From contig NZ_BNEL01000003.1 in the NCBI RefSeq assembly GCF_018327685.1, positions 3,038,001 through 3,102,000 on the forward strand: a DNA stretch of 64,000 nt, given 5' to 3'. The stretch comes from Streptomyces sp. TS71-3. Lineage in GTDB: Bacteria; Actinomycetota; Actinomycetes; Streptomycetales; Streptomycetaceae. How positions within the stretch are numbered: the first letter of the stretch is position 1; the number at the start of each line of letters is the position of its first letter. The notes under the pieces were generated by a model that saw only the letters and a list, made by a program, of their open reading frames with translations, was not told the DNA's origin and searched no databases. Position numbers and translations under genes: made by a program. This document shows, piece after piece, positions 36,532-46,166 of the stretch.

Positions 36532-38476
36532 ATGCACGTAACACGTCGCAGACGGCGCACCGAGAGGGAGCAGGTCACCCTTTTCGGCAGACGCGTCGGC
36601 CGCCGGACCTCTCTGGTGACGGTAGGCGTCGCCGTCGCCCTCGCCGTCACGGGCACCGCCATGGCCCAGCCGCAGCGGTTCGGCTTCGACCAGGTCGGCC
36701 AGACCAGCGCCGACGGCCTGACCGTGGCCGACAACCAGCACATCAACCCGATCGGCGACCGCCATCTGAAGATCAGCGGCAACGACGTGGGCCAAGAGGG
36801 CCCCACGTACTCGCCCGACGGCAAGCAGCCCTGGCTGGGCCGGGCGAACGGCTTCACCAAGTTCGCCGTGAACGCCGACGGCTCCCTGTCGAGCCCCCAG
36901 GACGTCACCATCGCGGCGAGCGGTTCCCAGCAGGCGCTGACGGCCGCCGCCGTCTTCTCGGCGGACGGCTCCACCGTGTACACCGCCGTCAACGGCCAGA
37001 ACCGCGTGGTCGCCCTCGACGCCGCCACCGGGACCGTCAAGCAGAGCTGGGACACGGGCAACGCCCCGCGCGGCATGGTCCAGGTCGGCAGCAAGCTCTA
37101 CGTCAGCAACGAGGGCGGCAGGACGGCCAAGCCCGGCGAGACCACGATGAACTCCTACGGCACCCAGGTGCCGGCCGATGCGAAGACCGGTGCGACCACC
37201 ACCGGCACGGTCAGCGTTGTCGACCTGTCGAAGCCGGCCGCCGCCCCGGCGAACATCGACGTCGGCCTGCACCCGACCAGCGTGTACGCCAGGAACGGCG
37301 TCGTGTTCGTCACCGACACCGCGAGCAACGAGGTGTCGGTCATCTACACCAGGCGCGACAAGGTCGTCCAGACCATCGCCACGCAGCCGTGGCCGGAGGC
37401 GTCCGTGGGCTACGAGCCCGACGCCGTGACGCTCACCGACGACGGACGCCTGCTGGTGACGCTCGGCCGGGCCAACGCGGTCGCCGTCTACCGGTACAAG
37501 AGCGCCCAGGACCCGGTCTCCTACGTCAGCCTGCTCCCGACGGACTACTTCCCGGCGGAGATCGCCACCGTCGGAAAGGACGTGCTGGTCTCCAACACGG
37601 CGCGAGGACCGCCTTCCCCATCCAGGTGGGTTCGGCGATCCCGTCGCTCAACCAGGTGGCCGTGCCCGGCTTCCCGAAGCACGACACCAGCATTCCGGAC
37701 ATCTACCGCGCCCGGATGCGGAAGCAGGACTTCGAGAAGAACGGCCCCGCGAACCTGAACATGATCTGGACCGGCGACGACCACACCGGCGGCCCCCCGA
37801 CCGCGCCGGCCCAGGCCGCGGACAACGACCTGTCCACCGGGCAGATCGTGGACGAGATCTCGCACAGCAAGTACGGGAAGGACTCCGCGATCTTCGTGGT
37901 CGAGGACGACTCCCAGGAGTGGGTCGACCACATCGACGGCCACCGCGCCCCGATCCAGGTCATCAGCCCCTACGCCCAGCGGACCGGTGCGGTCGACAGC
38001 CACTACTACACGCAGATCAACATGATCCGCACCACCGAGCAGATCCTCGGGATCCACCCGATGAACCAGAAGGACACCGCGGCCACCCCGATGGCCACGG
38101 CGTTCACCGGCAATCCCGACTACACGCCGTTCGACGCCGTGCCCAACAGTACGTCGCTGACGCTGGGCGTCTCGCCCGCGCCGTCCTGCGGTGCGGACAC
38201 CCCGGCGGCACAGGACCCGGACGCCGCACCCGCGCCGACGACGGCGAAGATACCGGCGGCCGAGCAGCAGGTGGCGGCCCAGTGGCAGGCCTGGAAGGCG
38301 AAGCAGCCGTTCACCGGGCCGAACGCCAAGGCCGACACCGCGCCCCCGAGCAGATGACCCGCTTCACGTGGTACGAGGCGCACGGGTGGACCAGGCCCTA
38401 CCCGGGTGACCCGAAGATCTACGCCCCGAACCAGGTGCCCGGCGCCTACATCCCCGGCTCGGACACCGACGACTGA
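36532..38476 (+). pseudogene. YncE beta-propeller / phosphoesterase fusion with internal deletion and frameshift
   Basis: From ATG 36532 there is a signal segment (VGVAVALAVTGTAMAQ) and a complete-looking seven-bladed YncE-like propeller to about 37600 (DVLVSNTARG). The sequence then jumps, in another frame, to the C-terminal part of a phosphoesterase (TAFPIQVGSAIPSLN, PGFPKHDTSIPDIYRARM, DSAIFVVEDDSQEWVDHIDG). The usual middle section, with the catalytic N-terminal half of the phosphoesterase (a KENRTYDQ-type block), is missing, about 250 residues by memory of the family. Near the end, one missing C in the run at ~38342-38346 shifts the terminal residues (MTRFTWYEAHGWTRPYPGDP) out of frame. 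Catalysis should be lost. Confidence 0.85.
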
Positions 38477-38497
38477 CCTCCCCGCGACCGGCACGTC

Positions 38498-38530
38498 GGG
38501 GCCTTCGCGGGCGTGGCCCGCGAAGGCCCC
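38498..38530. terminator. bidirectional hairpin terminator
   Basis: GGGGCCTTCGCGGGC (38498-38512) and its exact complement (38516-38530) form a 15-pair stem with a GTG loop, with further flanking complementarity (GACCGGCAC / GTGCCGGTC). It lies between the convergent phosphoesterase and fucosidase genes. Confidence 0.92.
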
Positions 38531-38565
38531 GGTGCCGGTCCCCGTCCCCCTGTCGGGGACCGGTG

Positions 38566-40425
38566 TCAGGCGCCGTGCCCCATCGGGGAGCGGTAGCCGA
38601 CGCGGATCTCGTCGATGCCCAGCTTGCGGTAGAACGCCGGGACGGTCTCGGCCGCCCACGTCGTGGTGACGGTGAGCCGGACGTACCGCGTCCGGGGCAC
38701 GTCCAGATCGATGAAGCGCACCCCTCGGGCGCTCTCCAGGACCCCGGCCAGCACGGGCGAGCCCCACTCGGAGCCGTCGTCGCTGACGTGCACCTCGTAG
38801 TCCTTGATGCGGGCGGAGTCCTCCTTGCGGCCGAACGTCTCCCGGTTGTACGTCGGCGACCACTCCCGCTGGTTGACGGCGAGGAAGCTCACCGCCCGCC
38901 GCTCACCGAGGTCGAGGGTGATCGAGACGGGCAGCGTCGCCCCGCTGTCCCACCACGTCAGGAACGATCCGTCGGTGAGCGCGGACGCCGGGTAGCCGTC
39001 CGCCGCCGCGCTCGCGGTCGCCTTCACCAGGCGCTGCGGGTACAGGCCCTCGCGGCTCGCGGTGCGCACCCGGAGGATCGTGTCGTGCTCGTCCCACGCG
39101 GAGATCCCGCTGATCGTCACCCGGCCGTCCCGCTGGGTGAACGCCAGCCGCTTGCCGCTGCGGTAGTCCGAGACGCCGACCACCTTGTAGCCGTTGTCGC
39201 GGACCGTGAGGGTGTCTCCGGACGAGGGTGCGGTGGTGACGTGCAGGTACTGCACCTTGGGGTCGCGCTTGCTGATCGTGACGACCCCGTAGGCACCGTC
39301 GTTCCACGCGCCCGGCTGCATGCCTCCATACATGTAGCCGCCGCCCACCGTGTCCCGGTAGGTCTCGCGGATGGCGGGCAGGTAGCCGGCCATGAAGGTG
39401 TTGAACGCCTCCTGCTGGGCCGGGAACTTCCCGTTGACCTGGGCGGTCTCGGCCATCAGGGACTTCACGGAGGAGCCGGCGTTGGTGATGTAGCGGCCGA
39501 CGCTCAGGTGGGTGTCGACGGTCGAGTCGGAGCCGTCGAACCACCACTGGCCCTTGGTGGGCAGCTTGTAGCAGGCCTCCGTCAGGCGGGGCATCGGAGT
39601 GTAGAGGGCCGCGGGATAGTCGTAGTCCGGGACCATCCCCACCTTCTGCTCGTTGCTGACGGTGTCCATGATCGGCGTGTCCTCGTTGTTGTTGGACAGC
39701 AGCCAGGACGGACGACGCTTGCGGATCAGCTCGTAGAGGCCGTTCTGCTCCCAGTACTCGTTGTCGTTGTCGATCCAGAAGCCGGAAAGGCCCGGGTAGT
39801 TCTCCATCACCTCCACGAAGTTGTCGTAGCTGTACTCGCCGAAGCCGGGCCGTGTGGTGAGGTCCACCTGCTTGCCCTTGTACGCCGAGTAGGCCGCGGA
39901 GTCGAGCTGCTCGAAGCCGCCTTCGGCGTGCCACTGCGGGTCGTCGGTCATGTAGAGGATGACGTGCAGGCCCTTGGCCTGGGCGGCGTCGATCAGCTCG
40001 CCCAGGAAGTCCCGCTTGGTGCTCGCGCTGCCGGGGATCTTCGACGGCCAGGCCCGGGAGTAGCCGAGCCGGCTGTGGAAGCTGGTCAGCACCACGTAGG
40101 AGGCGTCGAGCTTGCGTGCCTCGTCCACCCAGTAGTCGGCGGTCCAGCCGCCGCCGGTGATCGCCGCCTCCCAGGAGGCCGCGTCCCTGAAACCGGGATA
40201 GGTGCGCATCCCCCAGTGCAGGAAGAGCCCGGCCGACGCGGCGCGCAGCCAGCGCTGGCGGGGGTTGTAGAGGCCTTCGGGGAGGTTGTCGGGGATGCTC
40301 TTGCGGGTGTCCTCGGGCGCCTTGGCGGCGCCGGAGGCGGTCCATGTGCCGGAGAGCGCACCGGTGAGGGCCGCGGCGCCGGCCAGCGCGCCGGTCGCCT
40401 TGAGCACATCACGTCTGGAGGTCAT
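38566..40425 (-). CDS. Tat-exported alpha-L-fucosidase-like (GH29-type) enzyme with C-terminal discoidin-like domain
   Basis: A 619-residue protein. MTSRRDVLKATGALAGAAAL is a twin-arginine signal. The catalytic part has the GH29-like opening AGLFLHWGMRTYPG, VVLTSFHSRLGYSRAWPSK and FWIDNDNEYWE, where an Asp would be the nucleophile. The C-terminal ~130 residues (YPASALTDGSFLTWWDSG ... FIDLDVPRTRYVRLTV) match an F5/8 type C (CBM32) carbohydrate-binding fold. The ATG at 40425 is chosen because the Tat motif starts there. It is followed, in the same direction, by the GH36 and transporter genes of the LacI-controlled locus. The GH29 assignment is by motif likeness and is less certain than the fold. 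Confidence 0.78.
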   Translation of the reverse strand: MTSRRDVLKATGALAGAAALTGALSGTWTASGAAKAPEDTRKSIPDNLPEGLYNPRQRWLRAASAGLFLHWGMRTYPGFRDAASWEAAITGGGWTADYWVDEARKLDASYVVLTSFHSRLGYSRAWPSKIPGSASTKRDFLGELIDAAQAKGLHVILYMTDDPQWHAEGGFEQLDSAAYSAYKGKQVDLTTRPGFGEYSYDNFVEVMENYPGLSGFWIDNDNEYWEQNGLYELIRKRRPSWLLSNNNEDTPIMDTVSNEQKVGMVPDYDYPAALYTPMPRLTEACYKLPTKGQWWFDGSDSTVDTHLSVGRYITNAGSSVKSLMAETAQVNGKFPAQQEAFNTFMAGYLPAIRETYRDTVGGGYMYGGMQPGAWNDGAYGVVTISKRDPKVQYLHVTTAPSSGDTLTVRDNGYKVVGVSDYRSGKRLAFTQRDGRVTISGISAWDEHDTILRVRTASREGLYPQRLVKATASAAADGYPASALTDGSFLTWWDSGATLPVSITLDLGERRAVSFLAVNQREWSPTYNRETFGRKEDSARIKDYEVHVSDDGSEWGSPVLAGVLESARGVRFIDLDVPRTRYVRLTVTTTWAAETVPAFYRKLGIDEIRVGYRSPMGHGA

Positions 40426-40543
40426 TGCTTCGCCACCCATCTCGTCGGGGGGTCCTGTCGGGGAACGGATTCGAACGCAACGGACTACTGCGGGGCCCGT
40501 GGAGCCGGCGAGCGCCGGACCCACGGTGCTTCGGGGGGTGGGT

Positions 40544-42673
40544 TCAGGGCAGGCGGCGCAGCCGCACCAGTGCGCTCGCCCAGTCGCCGGCGGGCAGGCG
40601 GTCGCGGATCGGCAGGCCGGCGCGCATCAGGGTGCGGCCGCTCAGGTCCGGGCCGCCGTCGTCCTCCCGGTAGCGGGCGTCGGGGTCGAGCCCGGCCAGC
40701 CGCAGCACGCCGGGGGAGGGCCCGACGCCGGCGCCCGGCCGGTACAGCAGCAGGGCCACCTCGTCGCCGTGCACGTACTGCACGGCGGACAGGCCCCGGC
40801 CCGGCTCGGCGCCCAGCCGGTACTGCTCGCCGTGCTGCACCACGGTGCGGATCCCCTGGTACTCGGCGACCAGCCGGCGGGCGGTGTCGAGTTGCTGCGG
40901 TGTCCACGCGTTCAGGTCGCCGCCGATGCCGAGGACGCCCGCCATCGCCACGTGGAAGCGGTACTCCAGCGGGGCGCGGGCCGCGTCGGTGACCCAGGCG
41001 GCCATCACCCCGGCCGGGTAGACCTGGCTGAAGCCGTGCTGGATGGACTGCCGGTGGAAGGCGTCGGTGTTGTCGGAGGTCCACACCTCGTCGGTGCGGG
41101 CCAGCACGCCGAAGTCGACCCGCCCGCCGCCTCCGGCGCACGACTCGATGCGCAGCGCCGGGTGCCGCGCGCGCAAGCGGTCCATCACCGCGTAGACGTT
41201 GCGGGTGTGGTCGATCCACAGCCGGTCCTGGTCGCCGTCGCCGCTGCGGGCCCGCTCCGGCCAGCCGGCCTGGGACAGCGCGCGGTTCATGTCCCACTTC
41301 AGGAACGTCACACCGTGGTCGCCGACCAGCCGGTCCAGCCATCCGAAGGCCCACTCGCGGACGTCGTCGCGCGCGAAGTTGAGGACCAGCTGGGTACGCA
41401 GCTCGTCACGGCGCCGGTGCGGGTGGTGCAGCACCCAGTCGGGGTGGGCACGGTAGAGCTCGCTGTCCGGGTTGACCATCTCCGGCTCCACCCAGACGCC
41501 GAACTCCATGCCGAGGGTGCGCACCTTGTCGGCCAGCGGCCGCAGGCCGTGGGGGAAGCGCTCGGGGTTGGGCCACCAGTCCCCGAGCCCCGCGGTGCTG
41601 TCCGTGCGCCCGCCGAACCAGCCGTCGTCCATCACGAACAGCTCGACGCCCAGGTCGGCGGCCTTCTGCGCGAGCGCGATCTGGCCGGCCTCGTCGATGT
41701 CGAACTCGACGGCCTCCCAGGAGTTGTACAGCACCGGACGCGTCTCCGCAGGATGCGGCAGCACCCGGGCCCGGCCGTGCCGGTGCCAGGCCCGGCTGGC
41801 CGCGCCGAACCCGCCGTCGGTGTGGAGACCGAGCACCGGCGGGGTGGACAGCTCCTCACCGGGCGCCAGGCGCCAGGTGACACCGTCGTGCCCGAAACCC
41901 GCCGTGACCGCAGCCCGGCCCTCGAAGCGCCGCTGCGCGGTCAGCCGCCACGTGCCGCTCCACGCCAGCGCCACGCTCCAGACCTCGCCGTGCTCCTCGG
42001 TCGCCGTGCCGTCGTCGACCATGATCCAGGGGTTGGCGTGGTGACCGGTCAGGCCGTGCCGGCTGGTCAGGGTGAACTCGCCGGCCGGCAGCGGCACCCG
42101 CTGGAGCTGCGTCTCGGCTGCCCATGCCCCGGTGATCGAGCTGCACCGGTAGTCCGTCAGCTCGGGCAGCAGCCAGTTCCCCGAGTCGGCCCGGTGCACC
42201 AGGACGGGCTCGCCGGACGGCTCGCCCTCGGTCCCGGTGTGCCTCAGGGTCACCCAGCGCTCGATCACGTCGGAGCCCTCGTGCACCCGGTGGTGCAGCA
42301 CCACCCGCAGCGGGAAGTGCCGGTCGGCGAGGACCAGGTCGAGCCGGGCACCGCCGTCCTCCTGCACCACCTCGTCCCCGGTCAGGACGAGTTCCAGCGA
42401 GCGCACCCCGCCCGGGAACGTCACCTGGAGCGAGGGCACCCCCCAGCGCAGGCCGCCGTCCACCGGCAGCGGTTCCTCCAGGTCCAGCGGCAGGCCGTAG
42501 GGGGCGGTCGTGAACGGAGGGCCGGTGAGGCGCGCCGTCTCGGCAGAGGTCAGCCGGGCGCCCCAGTGGAGCTGCACCAGCTTGTCGTCCCCGGCCGCGT
42601 GCAGGGCGTAGGTGGTGTGCTCGGTGGACAGGGTCCAGACCCGTCGCTCGCGGTCGACGACGACGCACGCCAT
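40544..42673 (-). CDS. GH36 alpha-galactosidase
   Basis: A 709-residue cytosolic enzyme. An N-terminal beta-sandwich (~residues 1-330) precedes the barrel with ELFVMDDGWFGGR, the nucleophile Asp (~461) in FLKWDMNR, and the acid/base Asp (~534) in WTSDNTDAFHRQSIQ after SCAGGGGRVDFG. This is the complete GH36 active-site set and the length is normal for bacterial family members. It hydrolyses terminal alpha-1,6-galactose from imported oligosaccharides. ATG at 42673 fits the family start; the open frame upstream is a shadow of the permease gene. There is no signal peptide, which fits intracellular action after ABC import. Confidence 0.94.
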   Translation of the reverse strand: MACVVVDRERRVWTLSTEHTTYALHAAGDDKLVQLHWGARLTSAETARLTGPPFTTAPYGLPLDLEEPLPVDGGLRWGVPSLQVTFPGGVRSLELVLTGDEVVQEDGGARLDLVLADRHFPLRVVLHHRVHEGSDVIERWVTLRHTGTEGEPSGEPVLVHRADSGNWLLPELTDYRCSSITGAWAAETQLQRVPLPAGEFTLTSRHGLTGHHANPWIMVDDGTATEEHGEVWSVALAWSGTWRLTAQRRFEGRAAVTAGFGHDGVTWRLAPGEELSTPPVLGLHTDGGFGAASRAWHRHGRARVLPHPAETRPVLYNSWEAVEFDIDEAGQIALAQKAADLGVELFVMDDGWFGGRTDSTAGLGDWWPNPERFPHGLRPLADKVRTLGMEFGVWVEPEMVNPDSELYRAHPDWVLHHPHRRRDELRTQLVLNFARDDVREWAFGWLDRLVGDHGVTFLKWDMNRALSQAGWPERARSGDGDQDRLWIDHTRNVYAVMDRLRARHPALRIESCAGGGGRVDFGVLARTDEVWTSDNTDAFHRQSIQHGFSQVYPAGVMAAWVTDAARAPLEYRFHVAMAGVLGIGGDLNAWTPQQLDTARRLVAEYQGIRTVVQHGEQYRLGAEPGRGLSAVQYVHGDEVALLLYRPGAGVGPSPGVLRLAGLDPDARYREDDGGPDLSGRTLMRAGLPIRDRLPAGDWASALVRLRRLP

Positions 42674-42738
42674 GGTGGTTCCTCTCGTGTGGGGGACGCT
42701 CTCGGACACGGCCGGCCCCGGGAGACCCGGGACCCGGG

Positions 42739-43665
42739 TCAGCCCTTGGTGGCGCCGTTGGTGAGACCGCGGACGAACTGCTTCTGCAGCACCAGGTAGA
42801 GGACCAGCACCGGCAGGGTGGCCAGGAACATCAGCCCGAAGACCGTGCCGAAGTCCGCCTGGTACTGGCCGACGGCCCGGTAGATACCGGTGGTGATGGT
42901 GGTGCCCGTGCCGGGGCCGAGGATGACGAGCGGATCGATGAAGTCGTTCCAGATCCACACCCCGAAGAAGATCACGGAGCTGGCGGTGGCCGGCCGCAGC
43001 AGCGGGAAGACGATTCGCCAGAACACGGTCAGCCGCCCCGCCCCGTCGATCGCGGCGGCCTCCTCCATCTCCACCGGGATGGTGCGGACGAACCCGGCGA
43101 AGACGAAGACGCCGAACGGCACGTAGTAGCCGACGTTGAACAGCACCAGGCCCTGCACGGTCGTCATCAGGTGGAAGACACCCAGCACCTTGGTGATCGG
43201 CAGCAGGATCACCTGCGGCGGGATCATCAGTCCGGAGAGCAGGATCAGGGTGGCGACCCGGGCCCACCGCGAGCGGGTGCGGGCCAGGTAGTGGCCGAGC
43301 ATCGCGGACAGCACGGTGAGCACGACCACCGAAAGGCCGGTGACCACAATGCTGTTGGTCAGGCTCACCCAGAAGAGGTGGTCGGGACGGGTCATCACCG
43401 CCTGGAGGTTCGCCAGCGTGGGCGGATCGGGCAGCGAGGCGGGGCTGGGCGCGATGTCGGTACCCCGCTTGAAGGTGTTGGCCAGGACCACGTAGAGCGG
43501 TACGGCGAACAGCGCGCCCAGCGTGGTGACGACGAGCGGCCGCCACCACGAGCCGTCGAACCGGCCGCCGTGCTCCTCGGGAGACCTCCCGCCGCTCCGC
43601 CCCGCCGCCCTCCGTCCGCCTCCGGGCGCCCCCCGGGCCGTCGTGGCACTCACAGGACCGCTCAC
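42739..43665 (-). CDS. sugar ABC transporter permease (MalG/RafG-like)
   Basis: A 308-residue permease with six predicted helices. The EAA loop is VEMEEAAAIDGAGRLTVFWR, followed by the conserved PLLRPA. A ~50-residue disordered start precedes the first helix (VVTTLGALFAVPLYVVLAN). A GTG at 43665 overlaps the stop of the partner permease gene by 4 bases, so the two are translationally coupled. The family is carbohydrate uptake type 1 (CUT1). No ATPase gene is in the operon; a shared MsiK-type ATPase elsewhere is the usual Streptomyces arrangement. Confidence 0.93.
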   Translation of the reverse strand: MSGPVSATTARGAPGGGRRAAGRSGGRSPEEHGGRFDGSWWRPLVVTTLGALFAVPLYVVLANTFKRGTDIAPSPASLPDPPTLANLQAVMTRPDHLFWVSLTNSIVVTGLSVVVLTVLSAMLGHYLARTRSRWARVATLILLSGLMIPPQVILLPITKVLGVFHLMTTVQGLVLFNVGYYVPFGVFVFAGFVRTIPVEMEEAAAIDGAGRLTVFWRIVFPLLRPATASSVIFFGVWIWNDFIDPLVILGPGTGTTITTGIYRAVGQYQADFGTVFGLMFLATLPVLVLYLVLQKQFVRGLTNGATKG

Positions 43666-44615
43666 AGGGACACTTCCCTTCGTTGCAGCAGCCGCAGCAC
43701 CACGGCCGAGGCGGTGGCGACGATCAGCAGCATCACCACGGCCATCGCGGACGCGTAGCTCTGGTGGTTGGCGACGAACCCGGTCTGCAGGGTCAGGAAG
43801 GCGACCGTCGCGGTAGTGCCGCTGCCGGGCCCGCCGCCCGTGATGACCTGGATGTGGTCGTAGGCCTTGAAGGCGGTGATCAGCATGACGACGGTGTTGA
43901 TGGTGAGGGCGGGCGCCAGCAGCGGCCAGGTGACGTGGCGGAACCGGGCGCCACGGCCCGCGCCGTCGATCGACGCCGCCTCGTACAGCTCGTCGGGCAC
44001 GGACTGGAGCCCCGCGAGGTAGACGACCACGCAGAAGCCCAGCATTTGCCAGGACATGATGCCCGCCACCGAGTACAGCGCGAGCGAGGGGTCGGACAGC
44101 CAGCCGACCGGGTGCACCCCGATCCAGCCGAGGGCCTGGTTCACCACGCCGTCGTCGGCGAGCAGCCGGGTCCACACGATGGAGACCACCACCGAGCTGA
44201 GCACCATCGGCACGAAGAACACCCCGCGCCAGGCGTTGTAGAACCACCCCTTCTTGTTGAGGAGCAGCGCGATGCCGAGCCCCGCCGCGTTCGGCACCAC
44301 CACCACGATCAGGGTGAGGACGCTGGTGACCCGGAGCGACGTGAGGAACTCGTCGTCACCGAAGAGGGTGCGGTAGTTGTCCAGGCCCACGAAGTGCGTC
44401 TGCGGATGGAACGTGTTGAAGTCGGTGAGGCTGTACCAGAAGCTCAGCACCACCGGGGCGAGGACGAAGCATCCGTAGACGAGCAGCCCCGGCGCGCCGA
44501 AGACGCCGAAGTGGGCGAGGGTCGCGCGGATCCTGCGGGAGCGGCCCGGCGAGGCCGCGGCGCCGACCCGGGGCCGGGGCTGTGCGCGCTGGTCGATCCG
44601 GACATCGGTGACCAT
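43662..44615 (-). CDS. sugar ABC transporter permease (MalF/RafF-like)
   Basis: A 317-residue CUT1 permease: six helices (first around GVFGAPGLLVYGCFVLAPVV), EAA loop ELYEAASIDGAGRGARFRH and conserved WPLLAPALTI. It forms the channel heterodimer with the downstream permease. The stop (43662-43664) overlaps the next GTG. The binding-protein gene ends 3 bases upstream of this ATG at 44615, so the three genes are one transcript. Confidence 0.94.
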   Translation of the reverse strand: MVTDVRIDQRAQPRPRVGAAASPGRSRRIRATLAHFGVFGAPGLLVYGCFVLAPVVLSFWYSLTDFNTFHPQTHFVGLDNYRTLFGDDEFLTSLRVTSVLTLIVVVVPNAAGLGIALLLNKKGWFYNAWRGVFFVPMVLSSVVVSIVWTRLLADDGVVNQALGWIGVHPVGWLSDPSLALYSVAGIMSWQMLGFCVVVYLAGLQSVPDELYEAASIDGAGRGARFRHVTWPLLAPALTINTVVMLITAFKAYDHIQVITGGGPGSGTTATVAFLTLQTGFVANHQSYASAMAVVMLLIVATASAVVLRLLQRREVSL

Positions 44616-44618
44616 GGG

Positions 44619-45911
44619 TCAGGATGCCTTCTTCCACTCTTCGTCCAGGTAGGAGGCCGCCTCCTTGGGCGACTTGCGACCGAGGACGACGTCCTGGGTG
44701 GCCGCGAAGACCTTGGCGTCCATGCCGGGCAGCAGCCCGTCGCCGCCGGTCTCCCAGGCGAACGCCTTCACGGTCTTCTTGTCCTTCTGCGCCTTGGTCC
44801 ACAGGTCGTAGGTCTCGTTGAAGACCGGTCCCATGTCCTTCGGCGGCGTGTACCCCTTGATCGCCGGGAAGACGGCGTCGGAGCGCACGTTCGCGTCCAG
44901 GTTCTTCCTGTCGAGCTGGAAGGCGAGGGCGAACTTCTTCGCGGCGTCGAGGTTCTTGGAGTGGGCGTTCACGTCCAGGCCGCCGCCGGTGTACTCGGAC
45001 AGCAGCTCGCTGCCGTCGCCGGTGGGCCAGCGGAAGACGCCGATGTCGTCCTTGATGGCGCTCTTGTCGCCCGCCGAGGCGAACCAGGAGCCCATCGGGT
45101 ACATCGCGCCCTTGCCCTTGAGGAACGCCTGCTCGGTGGCCGCGTAGTCGAGGGAGATCATCTTCGGGTCGATGTAGCCCTTGCGGGCCAGGGTGCCCAG
45201 CTTGGACAGGGCGCCCACGAAGTCGGGCTGGTCGAAGCCGACCTTTCCGGCGCGGCGCTTCACCATCCAGTCGGGGTCGGTGCGGTAGACGTCGGTGGCC
45301 ACGGTGCCGGTCAGCGGCAGGACCGAGGGGAAGGCGTCCTTGCCGCCGCCCACCACGAACGGGGTGGTGCCCTTGGCCTTGAGCTTGGCGCAGTCGGCCA
45401 GCAGCTCGTCGTACGTCTTCGGCGGGGCGGTGATGCCGGCCGCGGCGAACATCGACTTGCGGTAGTAGACGTTCGGGATGGTCTGGGTATTGGTGGGCAG
45501 CTGGTACACCTTGCCGTCGATGGCGCCGCCGTCCGGCACGACGAAGTCCTTGAGCTCCGACGGCTGCCAGGCGTAGAGGTCGCCGGCCTCGGCGAAACCG
45601 CTCGGGCTCACCGCGATCATCACGTCGGGGAACTGTCCGGAGGCGCGCAACTGCTTGGCGTACGCGGTGCGGTCCGCACTGGGCGAGACCAGCTTCTTCA
45701 CCTTGATGTCGGGGTACCGCGCGGTGATCCGCTTGATCGCGGCGTCCCAGTACGCGGGCGGCAGGTTGGGCGTCTCGAACGTCAGGAAGGTGATCTCCTG
45801 TCCGTTCTTGCCGCCGGCCGACGCCGACGGCTCGCTGACTGAGCAGGCGCTGACCGTCGCGAGCGTCGCGAGTGCGAGCAGCGCGGCCGAGCAGACCCGG
45901 GTTCGTGGCAT
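44619..45911 (-). CDS. extracellular sugar-binding lipoprotein of an ABC importer
   Basis: A 430-residue type-1 solute-binding protein. The lipoprotein signal ends VSAC with Cys at residue 23. The mature part has the CUT1 fold: LTFETPNLPPAYWDAAIKRI, ADRTAYAKQLRASGQFPDVM, FVVGGGKDAFPS, DYAATEQAFLKGKGAMYPMG. It captures an oligosaccharide for the two permeases; alpha-galactosides are the likely ligand from the GH36 neighbour. ATG at 45911 fits the signal peptide. A perfect palindrome 72 bases upstream marks LacI control. Confidence 0.93.
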   Translation of the reverse strand: MPRTRVCSAALLALATLATVSACSVSEPSASAGGKNGQEITFLTFETPNLPPAYWDAAIKRITARYPDIKVKKLVSPSADRTAYAKQLRASGQFPDVMIAVSPSGFAEAGDLYAWQPSELKDFVVPDGGAIDGKVYQLPTNTQTIPNVYYRKSMFAAAGITAPPKTYDELLADCAKLKAKGTTPFVVGGGKDAFPSVLPLTGTVATDVYRTDPDWMVKRRAGKVGFDQPDFVGALSKLGTLARKGYIDPKMISLDYAATEQAFLKGKGAMYPMGSWFASAGDKSAIKDDIGVFRWPTGDGSELLSEYTGGGLDVNAHSKNLDAAKKFALAFQLDRKNLDANVRSDAVFPAIKGYTPPKDMGPVFNETYDLWTKAQKDKKTVKAFAWETGGDGLLPGMDAKVFAATQDVVLGRKSPKEAASYLDEEWKKAS

Positions 45912-45982
45912 TGCAGGGCTCCTCCGAGGACGGCAGGCGGGGGTACACCGCGTCGAGCCGCATCGAGCAGCATCGAGCCGTG

Positions 45983-46000
45983 AACGCTCACGTGAGCGTT
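45983..46000. promoter_or_regulatory. LacI operator 1 (perfect 18-bp palindrome)
   Basis: AACGCTCACGTGAGCGTT is a perfect inverted repeat with a CG centre, the geometry preferred by LacI/GalR proteins. It lies 72 bases before the binding-protein ATG. Adjacent 10-base repeats (CATCGAGC-like, 45951-45980) precede it. Confidence 0.82.
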
Positions 46001-46080
46001 CCCGGATGAGAGTGGTTGAGGGTGATTCCGCTGTCAACCCATATGACCAGCTAAAGTTCCGGATCATTGGCCCATGGTCG

Positions 46081-46102
46081 TGAACGTTCCCGTGAACGCT
46101 CA
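46081..46102. promoter_or_regulatory. LacI operator 2 (imperfect palindrome)
   Basis: TGAACGTTCCCGTGAACGCT at 46081-46100, extended to 46102, is an imperfect inverted repeat whose right half matches operator 1 exactly (AACGCTCA). It lies 65 bases before the lacI-family GTG, pointing to autoregulation and possibly looping between the two sites (about 100 bases apart). Confidence 0.75.
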
Positions 46103-46166
46103 CGGAGGGTGGTTCGCGTAGAAGGAGCGAACCCGGGCAGGTCCCGGCGGAGGTTAGAGTTCCCTC

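Noticed and set aside
40544..43549. Alpha-galactosidase fused to an N-terminal extra domain
   Set aside because: The upstream 292 codons are the permease gene in another frame. The family start is at 42673.
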